Assembly: GCF_046774425.1 (NCBI RefSeq)
Contig: NZ_CP177248.1
Location: 248,001-312,000, forward strand
Direction: 5' to 3'
DNA: 64,000 nucleotides
Origin: Malacoplasma muris
Lineage (GTDB): Bacteria; Bacillota_I; Bacilli_A; Mycoplasmatales; Mycoplasmoidaceae
The first letter of the stretch is position 1. Every line of letters begins with the position of its first letter. Shown piece after piece: positions 10,194 through 20,802 of this stretch. Below the pieces are notes generated by a model. It ran no database searches, had not been told where the DNA came from, and saw nothing but the letters and a program-made list of their open reading frames with translations. The position numbers and the translations under genes were made by a program.

Positions 10194-11373
10194 CCCTGAA
10201 TGAAATATGAAGTGCAACATCATAATAGCACAACTTATAACTCATAGCCAATAAAATGGTTATGAGTTATTATTACCTTTCTATATAATGTTTATTTATT
10301 TCATAACTTGATTTAAAACCAAACATTTTTCTTGGCATGAGGTTTATCCTATTTTGTAGTCTAACTACATCATCATCTGTTAATAAATCAAAGTCTGTTC
10401 CTTTTTTATAAAATCTTCTAATAATACCATTAGCATTTTCATTGCTTCCTCTTTGAAATGAAGCATATGGTTCGCAATAATAAATTTTGCAATTTAATCA
10501 ATAGGCAAGGATTCCTATTTTATTAAACTCAATTCCATTATCTATTGTGATTGTTTTTACTTTTAAATTATTTTGTTCAACTAGTTTTTTAATTGTTGAA
10601 TTTATTGTAAAAGAATTTTTATTTTTGACTTTAATAATATATGTCATTCTTGTAACTCTTTCTACTAGAGTTAGCAAATTACTATATCCAGCTTTTCTTT
10701 TTCCAATAATTAAATCTGCTTCAAAATGTCCATATTCTACTCTTTTTTCTATTTTGGAAGGTCTAGCTCAAAAAGGAAATACATATTTTTCATCAAATTT
10801 AGAAAACATACCTTTATGTCTTTTTCTTCCTTTTACATATCCTTTTCTAAGTCTATCTGACCTTTTTAATTTTCATCTATTGGATTTTATTCAATTAAAA
10901 ACCTGTCTAGAACTTGGTGTTTTGACACAAGGATAATTTTTTTTAATATAATGACAAGTTGCTTCAACTCCATGATCTATTTTTCTAAATTTATCTAAAA
11001 ATAGATCTGTAAAGCTTTTGTATCTATCAAGATAAAAAGCATGAGAATTTCATTTTCTATTTAAATATTTTTTATGAGCGTTATTAGAATTATATATTCC
11101 ACAAGATTCATTTCTTTTTAATTCTCTTGATATTGTAGATCTATGTCTATTCAATTCTTTTGCAATTGAGTTTAAAGATCTTTTTTCTTGATAGAACATA
11201 AATTCAATTATTGCTCTTTCTTTTTCTGATAAATGGTTGTATAACATAGTGGGTGTCTCGCTGTTGTGGAAAACTAAGGGCACCTTTTTCTTTTGTCCTA
11301 TTTTATGTAAACAAAAAAAATGAAGTGCACATATATTTTACAATATGTGTTGCACTTCATATTTCAATCGAGC
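10194..11373 (-). mobile_element. IS30-family insertion sequence, copy 1 (IS1630-like)
   Basis: 1,180-bp element with imperfect terminal inverted repeats sharing TGAAATATGAAGTGCAACA at each end. It carries one transposase gene leftward and is flanked by a 35-bp direct duplication. A second near-identical copy lies at 29479-30662. Long target duplications that are inverted repeats are a published property of IS1630 of M. fermentans, an IS30-type element. The right end also contains an internal hairpin, GAAGTGCACATAT against AATATGTG then TTGCACTTC. Confidence 0.93.
10273..11247 (-). CDS. IS30-family transposase, copy 1
   Basis: DDE recombinase that moves the element. 324 residues from ATG 11247 (MLYNHLSEKERAIIEFM). 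The N-terminal helix-turn-helix is typical of IS30 (SLNSIAKELNRHRSTISREL, about residues 25-44). The acidic triad is recognisable: D in FEADLIIGKRK, D in TIDNGIEF, E in GSNENANGIIRRFY. A GTG start at 11283 is possible in this copy, but a 2-base indel breaks that extension in copy 2, so the ATG is preferred. Several TGA-Trp codons show long residence in a code-4 host. The frame is intact and looks functional. Confidence 0.93.
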
Positions 11374-11408
11374 ATCTAATACAACAATAAATAATGTTGA
11401 TAATAGAT
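11374..11408. repeat. Target-site duplication, right copy, of the first IS
   Basis: Exact repeat of 10159-10193, directly after the right terminal repeat; it restores the frame of the interrupted membrane-protein gene. Confidence 0.9.
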
Positions 11409-11763
11409 TTAATTTTAGAAATATTTACATATTGTATTCAATATATGTGGGTCTAGTAATTTCTTTAATTTCATTTGGTATGTATTTCACTCTTTTAAAT
11501 AGATTTAATATAGTAACTGAAAAAAGTATAGGAATATTAATATCAGCTATCACTATTTTTAATATAGTATTATCTTCAATAATATTTATGTATAGTATTC
11601 TTTTATTAATATTTGCTTTCTTAAGAGTAGATAGGTACTATGATTATTGACAACAACCAACCAAATATTTAAAAATTTATTTATTTGCACCTTTTTGTGC
11701 ATCAAATATTATTTTGAAAAATGCATTATAGTTTCTGATTTATTATAATTAATCACCAATCAA

Positions 11764-11810
11764 AATATGAAGTATACATATATAAAATATATGTGTACTT
11801 TATTTTTTTG
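11764..11810 (+). terminator. Hairpin terminator, similar to the IS right-end hairpin
   Basis: AAGTATACATATA / TATATGTGTACTT stem followed by TATTTTTTT. It closes the split membrane-protein gene. The wording (ATGAAGT...ACATATA...) resembles the hairpin in the right end of the IS, so it may be a decayed IS end. Confidence 0.65.
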
Positions 11811-11924
11811 TAAAAATAATATGTTTAAACTTTGCTTATTTTATTTATGTAAATTTAAAAATTAGTAGTAATATTAAATATGGTTATATTAATAATTTTT
11901 CAACCATAGAAAAGAGTTAAATTT

Positions 11925-12428
11925 ATGTGAAATAAAGATAAGAAAATGTTTGAATTGTTAAACACTCATTATAATCTAGAACAAGCTGCTGCAAATATGT
12001 ATACAGGTATTGCAACTAGAGCACAAAAAGAAGGTTATGATAATACATCAAAATTTTTTAAAAAATTATCTGATGACAAGATTAAAGCTCATTTACCAAG
12101 AATGTATGATTATTTTAATAGTGTTGATGAATTAATAACTATTAACAAATATTCTGTTCCAAAACATCTAAATGATAAAGATGTAAAAGCAATGGTAAAA
12201 GAAGCGCTAGATAATGAGTTGCAAATAAGAAAACATGTTACATATATAGTAGAGTATGCATTGTCAATTAAAGACTTTGAAACTTATGAATTTTTACAAT
12301 GATTTGTAAAAGATGCTATTAAAGATGTAAAAGATGTTGATGATATAAATACATATTTTGAATTAGGAACATCTCCTTTACAAATTGAAAGAGCTATTGG
12401 TAATAAATTAACTAATGATGAAGAATAA
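11925..12428 (+). CDS. Ferritin-like protein with altered ferroxidase site
   Basis: 167 residues from ATG 11925 (MWNKDKKMFELL). Four-helix ferritin fold, an iron-storage or iron-detoxification protein in the cytosol. Against E. coli FtnA, helix A keeps the glutamate in NLEQAAANMY, the His in KAHLPRMYDYF is kept, and a Glu in DNELQIRKHV is kept. The second-helix glutamate pair (EE before xTH) is replaced by K-I, and the late Gln/Glu positions after QWFV read A and D. It is therefore probably a ferritin homologue with weak or no ferroxidase activity. Own gene, followed by two terminators. By-eye alignment; family call is good, active-site call moderate. Confidence 0.8.
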
Positions 12429-12437
12429 TTTATAAAT

Positions 12438-12462
12438 TCCTATTGCATTAATAGGATTTTTT
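12438..12462 (+). terminator. First terminator behind the ferritin-like gene
   Basis: TCCTATT / AATAGGA stem followed by TTTTTT ten bases after the stop codon. Confidence 0.75.
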
Positions 12463-12463
12463 A

Positions 12464-12502
12464 ATCACTATTTATATTTTGAATATAAATAGTGATTTTT
12501 TT
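12464..12502 (+). terminator. Second terminator before the kdp operon
   Basis: ATCACTATTTATATT / AATATAAATAGTGAT, a long perfect stem, followed by a run of seven T. It insulates the kdp operon from the ferritin gene. Between it and kdpF (12503-12619) I see no further structure beyond a ribosome-binding site. Confidence 0.85.
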
Positions 12503-12619
12503 ATGTTGCTATACAACTTTATATATTGATTGAATATATATGACTTTTTTATTTATTGATTTTTAAAGAGTTAGAATACAACCATCAATTTTGACTACCC
12601 TCAATTAAGGAGTTAATTT

Positions 12620-12715
12620 ATGGATGATATAGAAATTGTTGCAATAATATTTGGTGTTCTAGCATTAGTGATTTTAATTTATTTATTTTATATGCTGTTT
12701 AAAAAGGAGAATTAA
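12620..12715 (+). CDS. kdpF: KdpF-like small membrane subunit
   Basis: 31-residue protein, MDDIEIVAIIFGVLALVIL then IYLFYMLFKKEN, one transmembrane span with charged ends. E. coli KdpF is 29 residues, also first in the operon, and stabilises the KdpABC complex. AAGGAG lies seven bases before the ATG and kdpA starts six bases after the stop. Called from size, topology and position; the sequence is too short for certain homology. Confidence 0.85.
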   Translation: MDDIEIVAIIFGVLALVILIYLFYMLFKKEN

Positions 12716-12721
12716 ATTTAT

Positions 12722-14431
12722 ATGAGTAATGATAGTTATTTATATACCATATTTGGTGATCTGTTGTGTTTAGCAATTGTATTATTTTTAGGATATTGAA
12801 TAGGTAAATATATTTATCACTATATTTTTTTAGGAAAAAAAATTAAATATTTATCCTTTCCTCTTGATGGTGTTCAAAACTTTTTACTTTATATTTCTGG
12901 TACTTCTAAACATCAAGAAATGAGTTCAAAAAAATACTTATTTCATATATTGATATTTTCTTTTTTAGGTTTTTTATTTTTATTTATTTTATTAATGATA
13001 CAAGGTTATTTATTATTAAATCCTAACAATATCAATAATATGAGATGGGATGTTGCTTTAAATACAGCTTTTAGTTTTGTAACAAATACAAATTGACAGG
13101 CTTATGTAGGAGAAAATGAAGTAAGTTATTTATCATCAACACTTGGTTTGACTACACAAAATTTTTTATCTGCATCAGTTGGAATGTGTGTATTGTTTCT
13201 TTTAATGAGAGGTTTGACTAATAAGCAAAGTAAATTAGTAGGGAATTTTTATTATGATATATCTAGAATAATAATTTATTTATTATTGCCTCTTTCAATT
13301 GTTGGAGCACTTTTATTAGTTTCACAGGGAGTGCCTCAAACTTATTCTTCTAATATAAAATATGTTGACTACATAAATAGTTCAGCAAATAATCAATTTT
13401 CAATATTAAATCTAGGTCCAGTTGCTTCACAAGTTATTATTAAACAATTGGGAACAAATGGCGGTGGATTTTATGGAGCTAATTCTTCTCATCCTTTTGA
13501 AAATCCTACAGCATTTTCTAATTTAATTCAAAATGTATCAATGTTATTGATGCCTGTTTCTTTATGTTATACATTTGGGTTCTCAGTAAATGATAAAAAA
13601 CATAGTTACATGTTTTTGCAAGTTATGACATTTTTATTCGTTATTGCTCTTATGTGTTGCACTATTTCAGAATATACATATAAATTTGTCATTAATTCAA
13701 ATGTCTACTATGGAAATATGTCAGGTAAAGAATCTCGTTTTGGAATTGGTTTATCTTCATTTTGATCAATATCTACAACATCAACATCTACAGGTTCAGT
13801 TAATTCTAATTTAAATCAATACACACCGCTTGGCGGAATGATTCTATTACTTTTAATAGAATTTGGAGAAATTGTTTATGGAGGCATTGGAAGTGGTCTT
13901 TATGGAATAATTGGTTTTGTTATATTAACAATTTTTATTTCTGGTTTGATAATAGGAAAAACTCCAGAATATCTTGGTAAAAAAATAGACAGTTTTGACA
14001 TGAAAATGGTTTGTTTACTGATTTTGCCTTCACCAATTCTTGCAATGGGTGGAACTGCTATATCAACAATAGTATACCCATTAGGAATTTATTCAGAAAA
14101 AGGAGCACATGGTTTTACTCAGTTACTGTATGGATATACATCAATGGCAAATAATAATGGAAGTTCATTTAATGGATTTAAACATAATACTTTATCAAAT
14201 GTAATGGGTGGTTTCATTATGGTAATTGCAAGGTTTGTGCCTATTGTTGCTGTTGGATTAATGTCTGATAATTTATCTATAAAAAAAATATCAAATTCTA
14301 ATAGTAATCAATTAAAGACAAATAATACACTTTTTGCAATATTGCTTGTAGGAATAATTGTTTTAGTTGGAGCACTTGGATTTTTTCCAAGTTGAGCTCT
14401 TGGCCCTATAGCTGAAGCAACAAGCATTTAA
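12722..14431 (+). CDS. kdpA: Potassium-transporting ATPase subunit A
   Basis: K+-selective channel-like subunit of the high-affinity Kdp pump, in the membrane. 569 residues (family about 560). Selectivity-filter segments match the family in order: TNTNWQAY (canonical TNTNWQSY), GTNGGGFYGANSSHPFENP, TTSTSTGSVN (canonical TTATSTGAVN) and NNNGSSFNG. It has about ten hydrophobic spans. AAAAAGGAG, inside the end of kdpF, provides the ribosome-binding site. Five TGA-Trp codons or so split the standard-code frame. Confidence 0.97.
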
Positions 14432-14452
14432 TAAAAATAAAAGGAGTTTTTT

Positions 14453-16567
14453 ATGTTAAAAATTGAAAAAATTAAATTATCAAATAAAAAATATGGTAAT
14501 AAAAAGAACTTTGAAAATAAAACTTTTAATAAAAAAATTATTAAGTTTTCTTTAATTCAAACTTTTTCAAAACTGAATCCATTAATTCAAATAAAAAATC
14601 CAGTAATGTTTGTTGTTTATTTATCTTCTATTTTTACAACAATTCTTTGAATACTTGCTCTTGTTGGAATAGGAAAACAACCATGATATATTTTTTCAAT
14701 TTCATTAATATTATGATTCACTGTTCTTTTTGGAAATTTTGCAGAATCATTAGCAGAAGGGAGGGGAAAAGCCCAGGCTGATTCATTAAAAAATACAAAG
14801 AAAAACATTGAGGCTAGAAAACTTGAAAAAGTGGACTTTAATTCAAAATTTACTCTTGTTAAGAGTGAAGATTTAAATATTGGAGATATTGTATTAGTTA
14901 AAGCTGGTGAACAGATTCCAATGGATGGTGAAGCAATTGTAGGAGTTGCATCTGTTGATGAAAGTGCAATCACTGGTGAAAGTGCACCAGTGATTAGAGA
15001 ATCTGGGGGAGATAGAAGTGCTGTAACAGGCGGAACAATTGTTATATCAGATTGATTAATTATAAAAATTACATCAAAAGCTGGCGAAAGTTTTTTAGAC
15101 AAAATGATTAGTATGGTTGAAGGTGCATCTAGAAAAAAGACTCCTAATGAAATAGCATTACAAATTTTTTTAACAACATTAACTATTATTTTTCTAGTTG
15201 TTTCTATTTGTTTATATCCTTTTACACATTCATTAAGTAATAGTCTGAATCAAGGAGAGGGTACTAGTTTGACAGATATTGTAGCACTTACTATTTGTCT
15301 TGCTCCAACTACTGTTGGTGCTTTATTATCATCTATTGGAATTGCTGGTATGACCAGATTAAATAAAGTTAATGTTTTAGCAACGAATGGAAAAGCAATA
15401 GAGGCAGCAGGAGATGTTGATATATTATTGCTTGATAAAACAGGAACAATAACATTTGGTAATAGACAAGCAGCAGAATTTATTCCAGTAGGAAAAACAA
15501 AAAAAGAAGATTTAGCATTTGCAGCTTATGTTTCCTCTTTATCTGATGAAACAGCCGAAGGAAGAAGTATATTAGTTTTAGCTGAAAATAAATACAAAGT
15601 TAAAAAAGACAAAAATATATTAAAAAAAATTAAGTTTATTGAGTTTTCAGCAAAAACAAGAATGAGTGGTGTAAATATCTTAAATAAAGATGAAATTAGA
15701 AAAGGTGCTTCAGATGCAATTAAAAAATATGTTATTTCAAAAAAAGGCAATTATCCAATCGAGTGTGATAAAAAAGTAAATGAAATTGCAAAGACTGGTG
15801 GCACTCCATTAGTTGTTGCAAGAAATAATCAAGTTTTAGGAATAATTCATTTAAAAGACACTGTAAAAGAAGGTGTTAGAGATAATTTTGAAGAAATGAG
15901 AAAAATAGGAATTAAAACAATAATGATAACAGGAGATAATCCAATTACAGCAGCATCTATTGCAGCTGAAGCTGGTGTTGATGATTTTGAAGCAGAAGCA
16001 ACTCCTGAAACTAAATTAGAAATTATAAAAAAATTTCAAAAAGAAGGACATTTAGTTGCCATGACAGGAGATGGAACAAATGATGCCCCTGCTTTATCAC
16101 AAGCAGATGTAGCTGTTGCAATGAATTCAGGCACACAAGCTGCAAAAGAAGCTGGAAATATGGTTGATCTAGACTCAAGTCCAACAAAATTAATTAGTAT
16201 AGTTAAAATTGGTAAACAACTGCTGATGACAAGAGGTGCTTTAACAACATTCTCAATTGCAAATGATATAGCAAAATATTTTGCAATCATCCCTATATTA
16301 TTTGCAAGTATTTTTCCTGGATTAGAAATTTTAAATTTTTTAAATTTAACATCTGCAAATACTGCGCTATTATCAGCAATTATTTATAATGCATTAATAA
16401 TTGTTGCCCTTATACCTCTTTCATTAAAAGGGGTCAAATATAGGGAAATGTCTCCAGGTAAATTACTTGCATTTAATCTTGGTATATATGGATTAGGAGG
16501 GGTAATAACCCCATTTATTTGCATTAAATTAATTGATCTAATATTGACAGCATGTGGAGTACGTTAG
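14453..16567 (+). CDS. kdpB: Potassium-transporting P-type ATPase subunit B
   Basis: Catalytic P-type ATPase that powers the Kdp pump. 704 residues. TGES (actuator loop) lies near residue 170. The phosphorylated aspartate is in DKTGT near residue 327, MITGDNP and MTGDGTNDAPAL form the hinge and ATP site, and the C-terminal spans end LTACGVR. The serine of TGES is the residue whose phosphorylation inhibits E. coli KdpB, and it is present. AAAAGGAG precedes the ATG. Confidence 0.97.
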
Positions 16568-16578
16568 GAGTTAATTTT

Positions 16579-17526
16579 ATGAGTGATAAAAGTAATATTA
16601 AAAACAAAAAATCAAAAAACAACACATCAAATATTGAAGTGACTGAAGTTGAAATAATTGATGATAAACAAAAACAAACAACTAAAATTATGGTCTTTTT
16701 TAAAGAATTTTTTAATGCTTTAATTTATTGAATTAATCCTACCAATTGATTTAAAAAGAATTTGTCTACAAAACCTATAGTTAATAAATCAAAAACATTA
16801 GAAGAAGCTAGTATTAAAGATCTAAATGTGTCATCAAATGGTTTTATTAGATTTTTAAAAGAATTTAGAATTCCTCTAATTAGTATTTGTGTATTAGGGA
16901 TTATGTGTGGAGTTATTTATCCTACAATTGTCACAATAACAGCTCAAGCAACTATGCCTTATCAGGCAAATGGATCTAAAATAGAAATAACTTTAGCTGA
17001 TGGAACTAAAAAAATATTTGGTAGTGAGTTAATTGGGCAAACTTTTTATAGCGAAAAAAATAAACAAATAAATGGAACATATTTATTTGGTAGACCAAAT
17101 TTTTCTGCATCAATAAATTCTGATGAATTTAATAATAGTGTTGACTATCAGCAAAAAAACATTAATGAAATAATAAAAGAAGTGAATAATAAAAAACCAA
17201 ATACATATATTGATCCAATTGTAATACCTCAAGAATTACTAAGTCCAAGTGCTAGTGGATTAGACCCCCATATATCAATAAGCGCTGCTAAATGACAAAT
17301 TAAAATGATAGTAGAAAAAAGAAATGAACTAATTTTATCTAATGGAATAAATCCTAATACTAATAAACAATATAGTTCTTTAGTTGAAAATTCTAGTATT
17401 TTATCAGAGCAAACAGTTGAAAAATTGATTGATAAGTTCACTACTTCAAAATTTGTCTTATATGGAGAAGATGTAGTAAATATTTTAAAAGTTAATTTAG
17501 AACTTGATGGATATAAAGTTTTATAG
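16579..17526 (+). CDS. kdpC: Potassium-transporting ATPase subunit C with long N-terminal extension
   Basis: Single-span accessory subunit of the Kdp pump. 315 residues, against about 190 in most bacteria. The extra length is a charged, Lys/Asn-rich cytosolic N-terminus of roughly 95 residues before the span ISICVLGIMCGVIYPTIVT. The family motif is present as PSASGLDPHIS near residue 225. TAGGAG precedes the ATG, 11 bases after kdpB. The C-terminus ends with the usual helix and is followed seven bases later by kdpD. Confidence 0.93.
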
Positions 17527-17533
17527 GAATAAT

Positions 17534-19363
17534 ATGTATAGAAAACAAAGGGGAGAATTAAGAATATTTTTTGGATATTCTGCAGGAGTAGGTAAAACTT
17601 ATTCAATGTTACAAAAAGCACATCAATTAAAAAAAGAGGGTTTTGATGTTATTGTAGGATATTATGAACCACATCAAAGACCTGATACAGCAAAATTGTT
17701 AAAAGGTTTAGAAACTTTAAAGTTGAAAAAAATAACATATAAAGGTAAGAAATTTAATGAATTTAATATTGATGAAGCCTTAAAAAGAAGGTCTGAAATA
17801 ATTTTAATTGATGAACTTGCTCATACAAATGTTCCTGGTTCTAGAAATGATAAAAGATATTTGGATGTACTAGAATTATTGAATGCAGGAATTAATGTTA
17901 TTACTACATTAAATGTCCAACACATTGAAAGTATTAATGATTTAATAAAAGACAAAATACAAAGTAAAGTTTATGAAACTGTTCCAGATAGTATTTTTGA
18001 TGATAAAACAAAAATAGAATTGATTGATATTGACCCGGAGGATTTAATAGAAAGATTAAAGGATGGTAAAATCTATCCTAAATCAAAAATTGATTTATCA
18101 CTTACTAATTTTTTTACAATAAAAAATTTAAGTTATCTTCGTGAAATATCAATGGTACAAAGTATTGAAAAAATTCAAAAAGAGGAAAATAATAATAAAG
18201 TAAAATCTGAAATAATGGTTTTGATTACTGGATCACCTTCTTCTGAGAAAAATATTAGAATTGCTTCAAGAATGGCTGCAAATAATTATAGTCATTTTAC
18301 AGCATTATATGTTGAACAATTTAGTGATAGAGAAAAAGATAAAAAAACATTAGAAAAAAATATTAATCTTGTTGAAAGATTAGGTGGACAAATGGTTATT
18401 ATGCATGGTGATAATGTTGCAGAAATTGTGGCAAATTATGTGAAGATAAACAAAATCACAAATATAGTTATAGGTAAATCATGATCAAGATCTTTAAAAA
18501 AAGGAATTGAAAATCAAATAATATCTTTATTACCTGAAATACAAATATCAATTATTCCATATACAAAATCTAAAGTAATAACAAAAAGAACTCAAATAAA
18601 TTTTTCAAGATGATTAAAATTTGACTGAATATCTACTATTAAATTAGTTGTATTAATTCCACTTTTGTGTATATTATTTTTCTTTTTGAAGAGTAATTAT
18701 TTTAATGTGTTGTGTGTATTGTTTTATTTAACATCAATGTTAATAATAAGTTACAAATCTAAAAATCCTTTATATAGTATTTTAATGGCTTTAGCTGGAT
18801 CTTTAGGTTACATATTTATTGCTCAAATAATATTAGATGCTTGATATATGGCATTAAATTTTTTTATATTATTTTTCATGGGAATATTTTATAGTGCTTT
18901 TGTTATTCACTATATTAGAATTATCAATAAGAGTGAAAAAAATAATCACACAATATCATCAATGGTTTTGTTAAGTTCAAATTTAGCTAATCAAAATAAC
19001 AATTCTAAAAAATGCGAAGTAATTGTTCAAACTGTTGGTAAACTTTTAAAAAGATCATGTATGTTATATATTTCATCAGATAGTAAATCAAAAAAATTTA
19101 TTGCTAAATTACAAAAAAATAAAGAAACACCATTTGATGATGAAAATGAAAAAATCATTATTGAATGAACAGTAAAAAATAATAAACCTTCTGGAAAAAA
19201 CACTCAAACTCTTATTTCATCAAAATGTCATTATGAACCAATAGAATTACATGATGGCAGTATTTGTGTATTTGGAATAGATTGTAGTGAAGTTAATCTT
19301 GATTATAGTGATATAGTTTTGTTAAAAACTCTTTTACCAATTATTAAAATATCTATTGATTAA
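17534..19363 (+). CDS. kdpD: Truncated KdpD: sensor part without histidine kinase
   Basis: 609 residues; full KdpD is about 890. Order: KdpD N-terminal domain with Walker A GYSAGVGKT (residues 14-22) and IILIDELAHTNVPGSRNDKR (Walker B region); a USP-like domain (about 225-350) with ITGSPSSEKN and FTALY; four closely spaced membrane spans (about 365-465); and a GAF-like region to the end (SID). There is no HisKA H-box and no HATPase motif, and no kdpE follows. The stop is a natural TAA, with no kinase remnant behind it. Start chosen at ATG 17534 behind AGGAATA. Short KdpD forms are known from some cyanobacteria and Deinococcus. Role here probably regulates the pump directly or binds cyclic di-AMP (inferred). 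Confidence 0.92.
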
Positions 19364-19467
19364 TAATCTAGATGTGATTAATAATTTTTAAAAATTAAAC
19401 TTTATTGACTTAAATATATTAAAAAAGTAAAATTAAGCACTAAAATATATTTGATTGGGTGAATATT

Positions 19468-20727
19468 ATGAAAAAGAAAATGCTAAAGAAATCATTTTAT
19501 GGTTTGACTTCATTATTTGTATTGTCTTCTGCAGGATATGTGGGAGCAACAATTGTATCTAATAACAATAATTTTTTATTAAATTCAAATATTGAAACAA
19601 CATCTTTTAAGGGCTCAGGTAGTAATCTAACATATGATATAGCAAACTGTACTATTAAAATTTCAGGATCAAGTTGGGTTTATAATGGTCAACCTAAAAC
19701 TCCTAAAGTAGATGTACGTGAAACAGATAGTTTGGGTACATATATTGCATCTGAAGGAAGAGATTATGTATTATCATACGAAAACAACATTGAAGCTGGA
19801 ACTGCAACAATAATTGTTACAGGGAAGGGAAAATATAAAGGTAGTCAAAGATTAACTTTTCAAATAGCTAAGGCTACAGATAATGAAATAACTAATTTTG
19901 AAGTTTCTAACAATAGACCAAGTGCAACATCAAAGTATGGAGTTGTAAAATTTAAATATTGTACAGATCAAAATTTTACATCAAATGTATTGACTGAGTA
20001 TCCAACAACAAGTGGTACTTATTATGTTAAAGCCTATGTTGAAGATAACAGTAGTTATAATGGTGTAGAATCTAGTAGTGTTTTACAAATAACAGTATCA
20101 GCAAATCCTACTATAAAAGATATTTCTACTACAACAGTTACACTTGACCAAGCTAATTATGTATATAATGGTAATGAAATAATACCATTAACTACAGTTA
20201 AAGATAATACTACTACATTATCTTTAAATAATGATTATAAAGTATCTTGTCAAAATAATATTAATGCAGGTACTGCAAAATTAACTATTACAGGTCAAGG
20301 AAATTATGTAGGAGCAAAAGAAATAAATTTCACTATAACAAAAGCTACTACTAATGAAATAATTGAGTTTAAAATTGAAAATAATGTGCCTACTGCTAAA
20401 GCAACTTTTGGATTTGTACAGTACAAATACTGAAAAAAGGATAATGTATCAAATGTTTTAACAAATTATCCAACAGAATCTGGTGTTTGACAGGTGCAAG
20501 CATATGTTGATGAAACAAGTAATTATGTTGGAGCGACATCAAAAGAAATATTATCTTTAGAAGTTAAAATGCAAAATAATAATGGTTCATTAAGTCATAG
20601 TAATCAAATAAGAAAACAACAAATTCTTATTATTTCCATAATAGTGTGTGTATCAGTTATTGTATTATTGACAATTTCTATAATAATTATAAGATATTTA
20701 AAATCTACAAAGAACAATAAAAAATAA
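19468..20727 (+). CDS. Surface protein with Ig-like (MBG/YDG-type) repeats
   Basis: 419 residues. The N-terminal signal segment (FYGLTSLFVLSSAGYVGATIV) is followed by two long repeats of about 135 residues. Each has VYNG at the start, an NN-INAGTA or NN-IEAGTA turn, a T-I-TG-x-G-x-Y strand, then KATxNEI and a YxTxSGxxxVxAYV strand. This pattern is typical of bacterial Ig-like domains in adhesins. A single membrane span near the C-terminus (ILIISIIVCVSVIVLLTISI) anchors it with a short basic tail. It stands alone, 104 bases after kdpD, convergent with thrS. Probably exposed on the cell surface; ligand unknown. Confidence 0.75.
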
Positions 20728-20740
20728 TTATAGTAATATA

Positions 20741-20792
20741 AAAAAAAGAAATATAGACACATAATAATTTGTGAATATATTTCTTTTTTATT
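20741..20792. terminator. Bidirectional terminator between the Ig-like gene and thrS
   Basis: AAAAAAAGAAATAT / ATATTTCTTTTTT stem with A-run on one side and T-run on the other, placed between two convergent stop codons. Confidence 0.75.
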
Positions 20793-20802
20793 AGTAATTA
20801 AA

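Larger units (their letters stand above)
9809..11731 (+). pseudogene. Multi-pass membrane protein gene split by an IS element
   Basis: The left part (9809-10193) starts at ATG and encodes about 128 residues with several hydrophobic spans (e.g. GIPIISFIIFWTMMFFIGF). The right part (11409-11731) continues in the same frame with further spans (SIYVGLVISLISFGMYF, then FNIVLSSIIFMYSILLLIF) and ends NIILKNAL at TAG 11729. Removing the IS and one copy of the target duplication restores a single open frame of about 235 residues, so the IS is the only lesion I see. Function unknown. No ribosome-binding site is obvious before the ATG. Confidence 0.8.

Noticed and set aside
10547..10936. Open frames on the plus strand across both IS elements (also 29832-30239)
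   Set aside because: They lie opposite the transposase gene, encode a low-complexity Phe/Leu/Ser-rich product and are shadows of it.
8386..11373. An integrated element using the 3' end of ssrA as attachment site
   Set aside because: I found no second copy of the ssrA 3' end downstream and no integrase gene; kept only as a question in the findings.
12503..12619. A possible cyclic di-AMP riboswitch before kdpF
   Set aside because: The leader is only about 117 bases, AT-rich, and shows none of the conserved G-rich stems of the ydaO motif.
12720..19363. Many in-frame TGA codons as nonsense mutations in kdp genes and others
   Set aside because: They fall at conserved tryptophan positions (e.g. 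TNTNWQAY in KdpA) throughout the window, so TGA is Trp and the genes are intact.
17534..19363. KdpD broken by a recent frameshift
   Set aside because: The frame ends with a normal TAA, and the following 100 bases in all frames show no histidine-kinase remnants.
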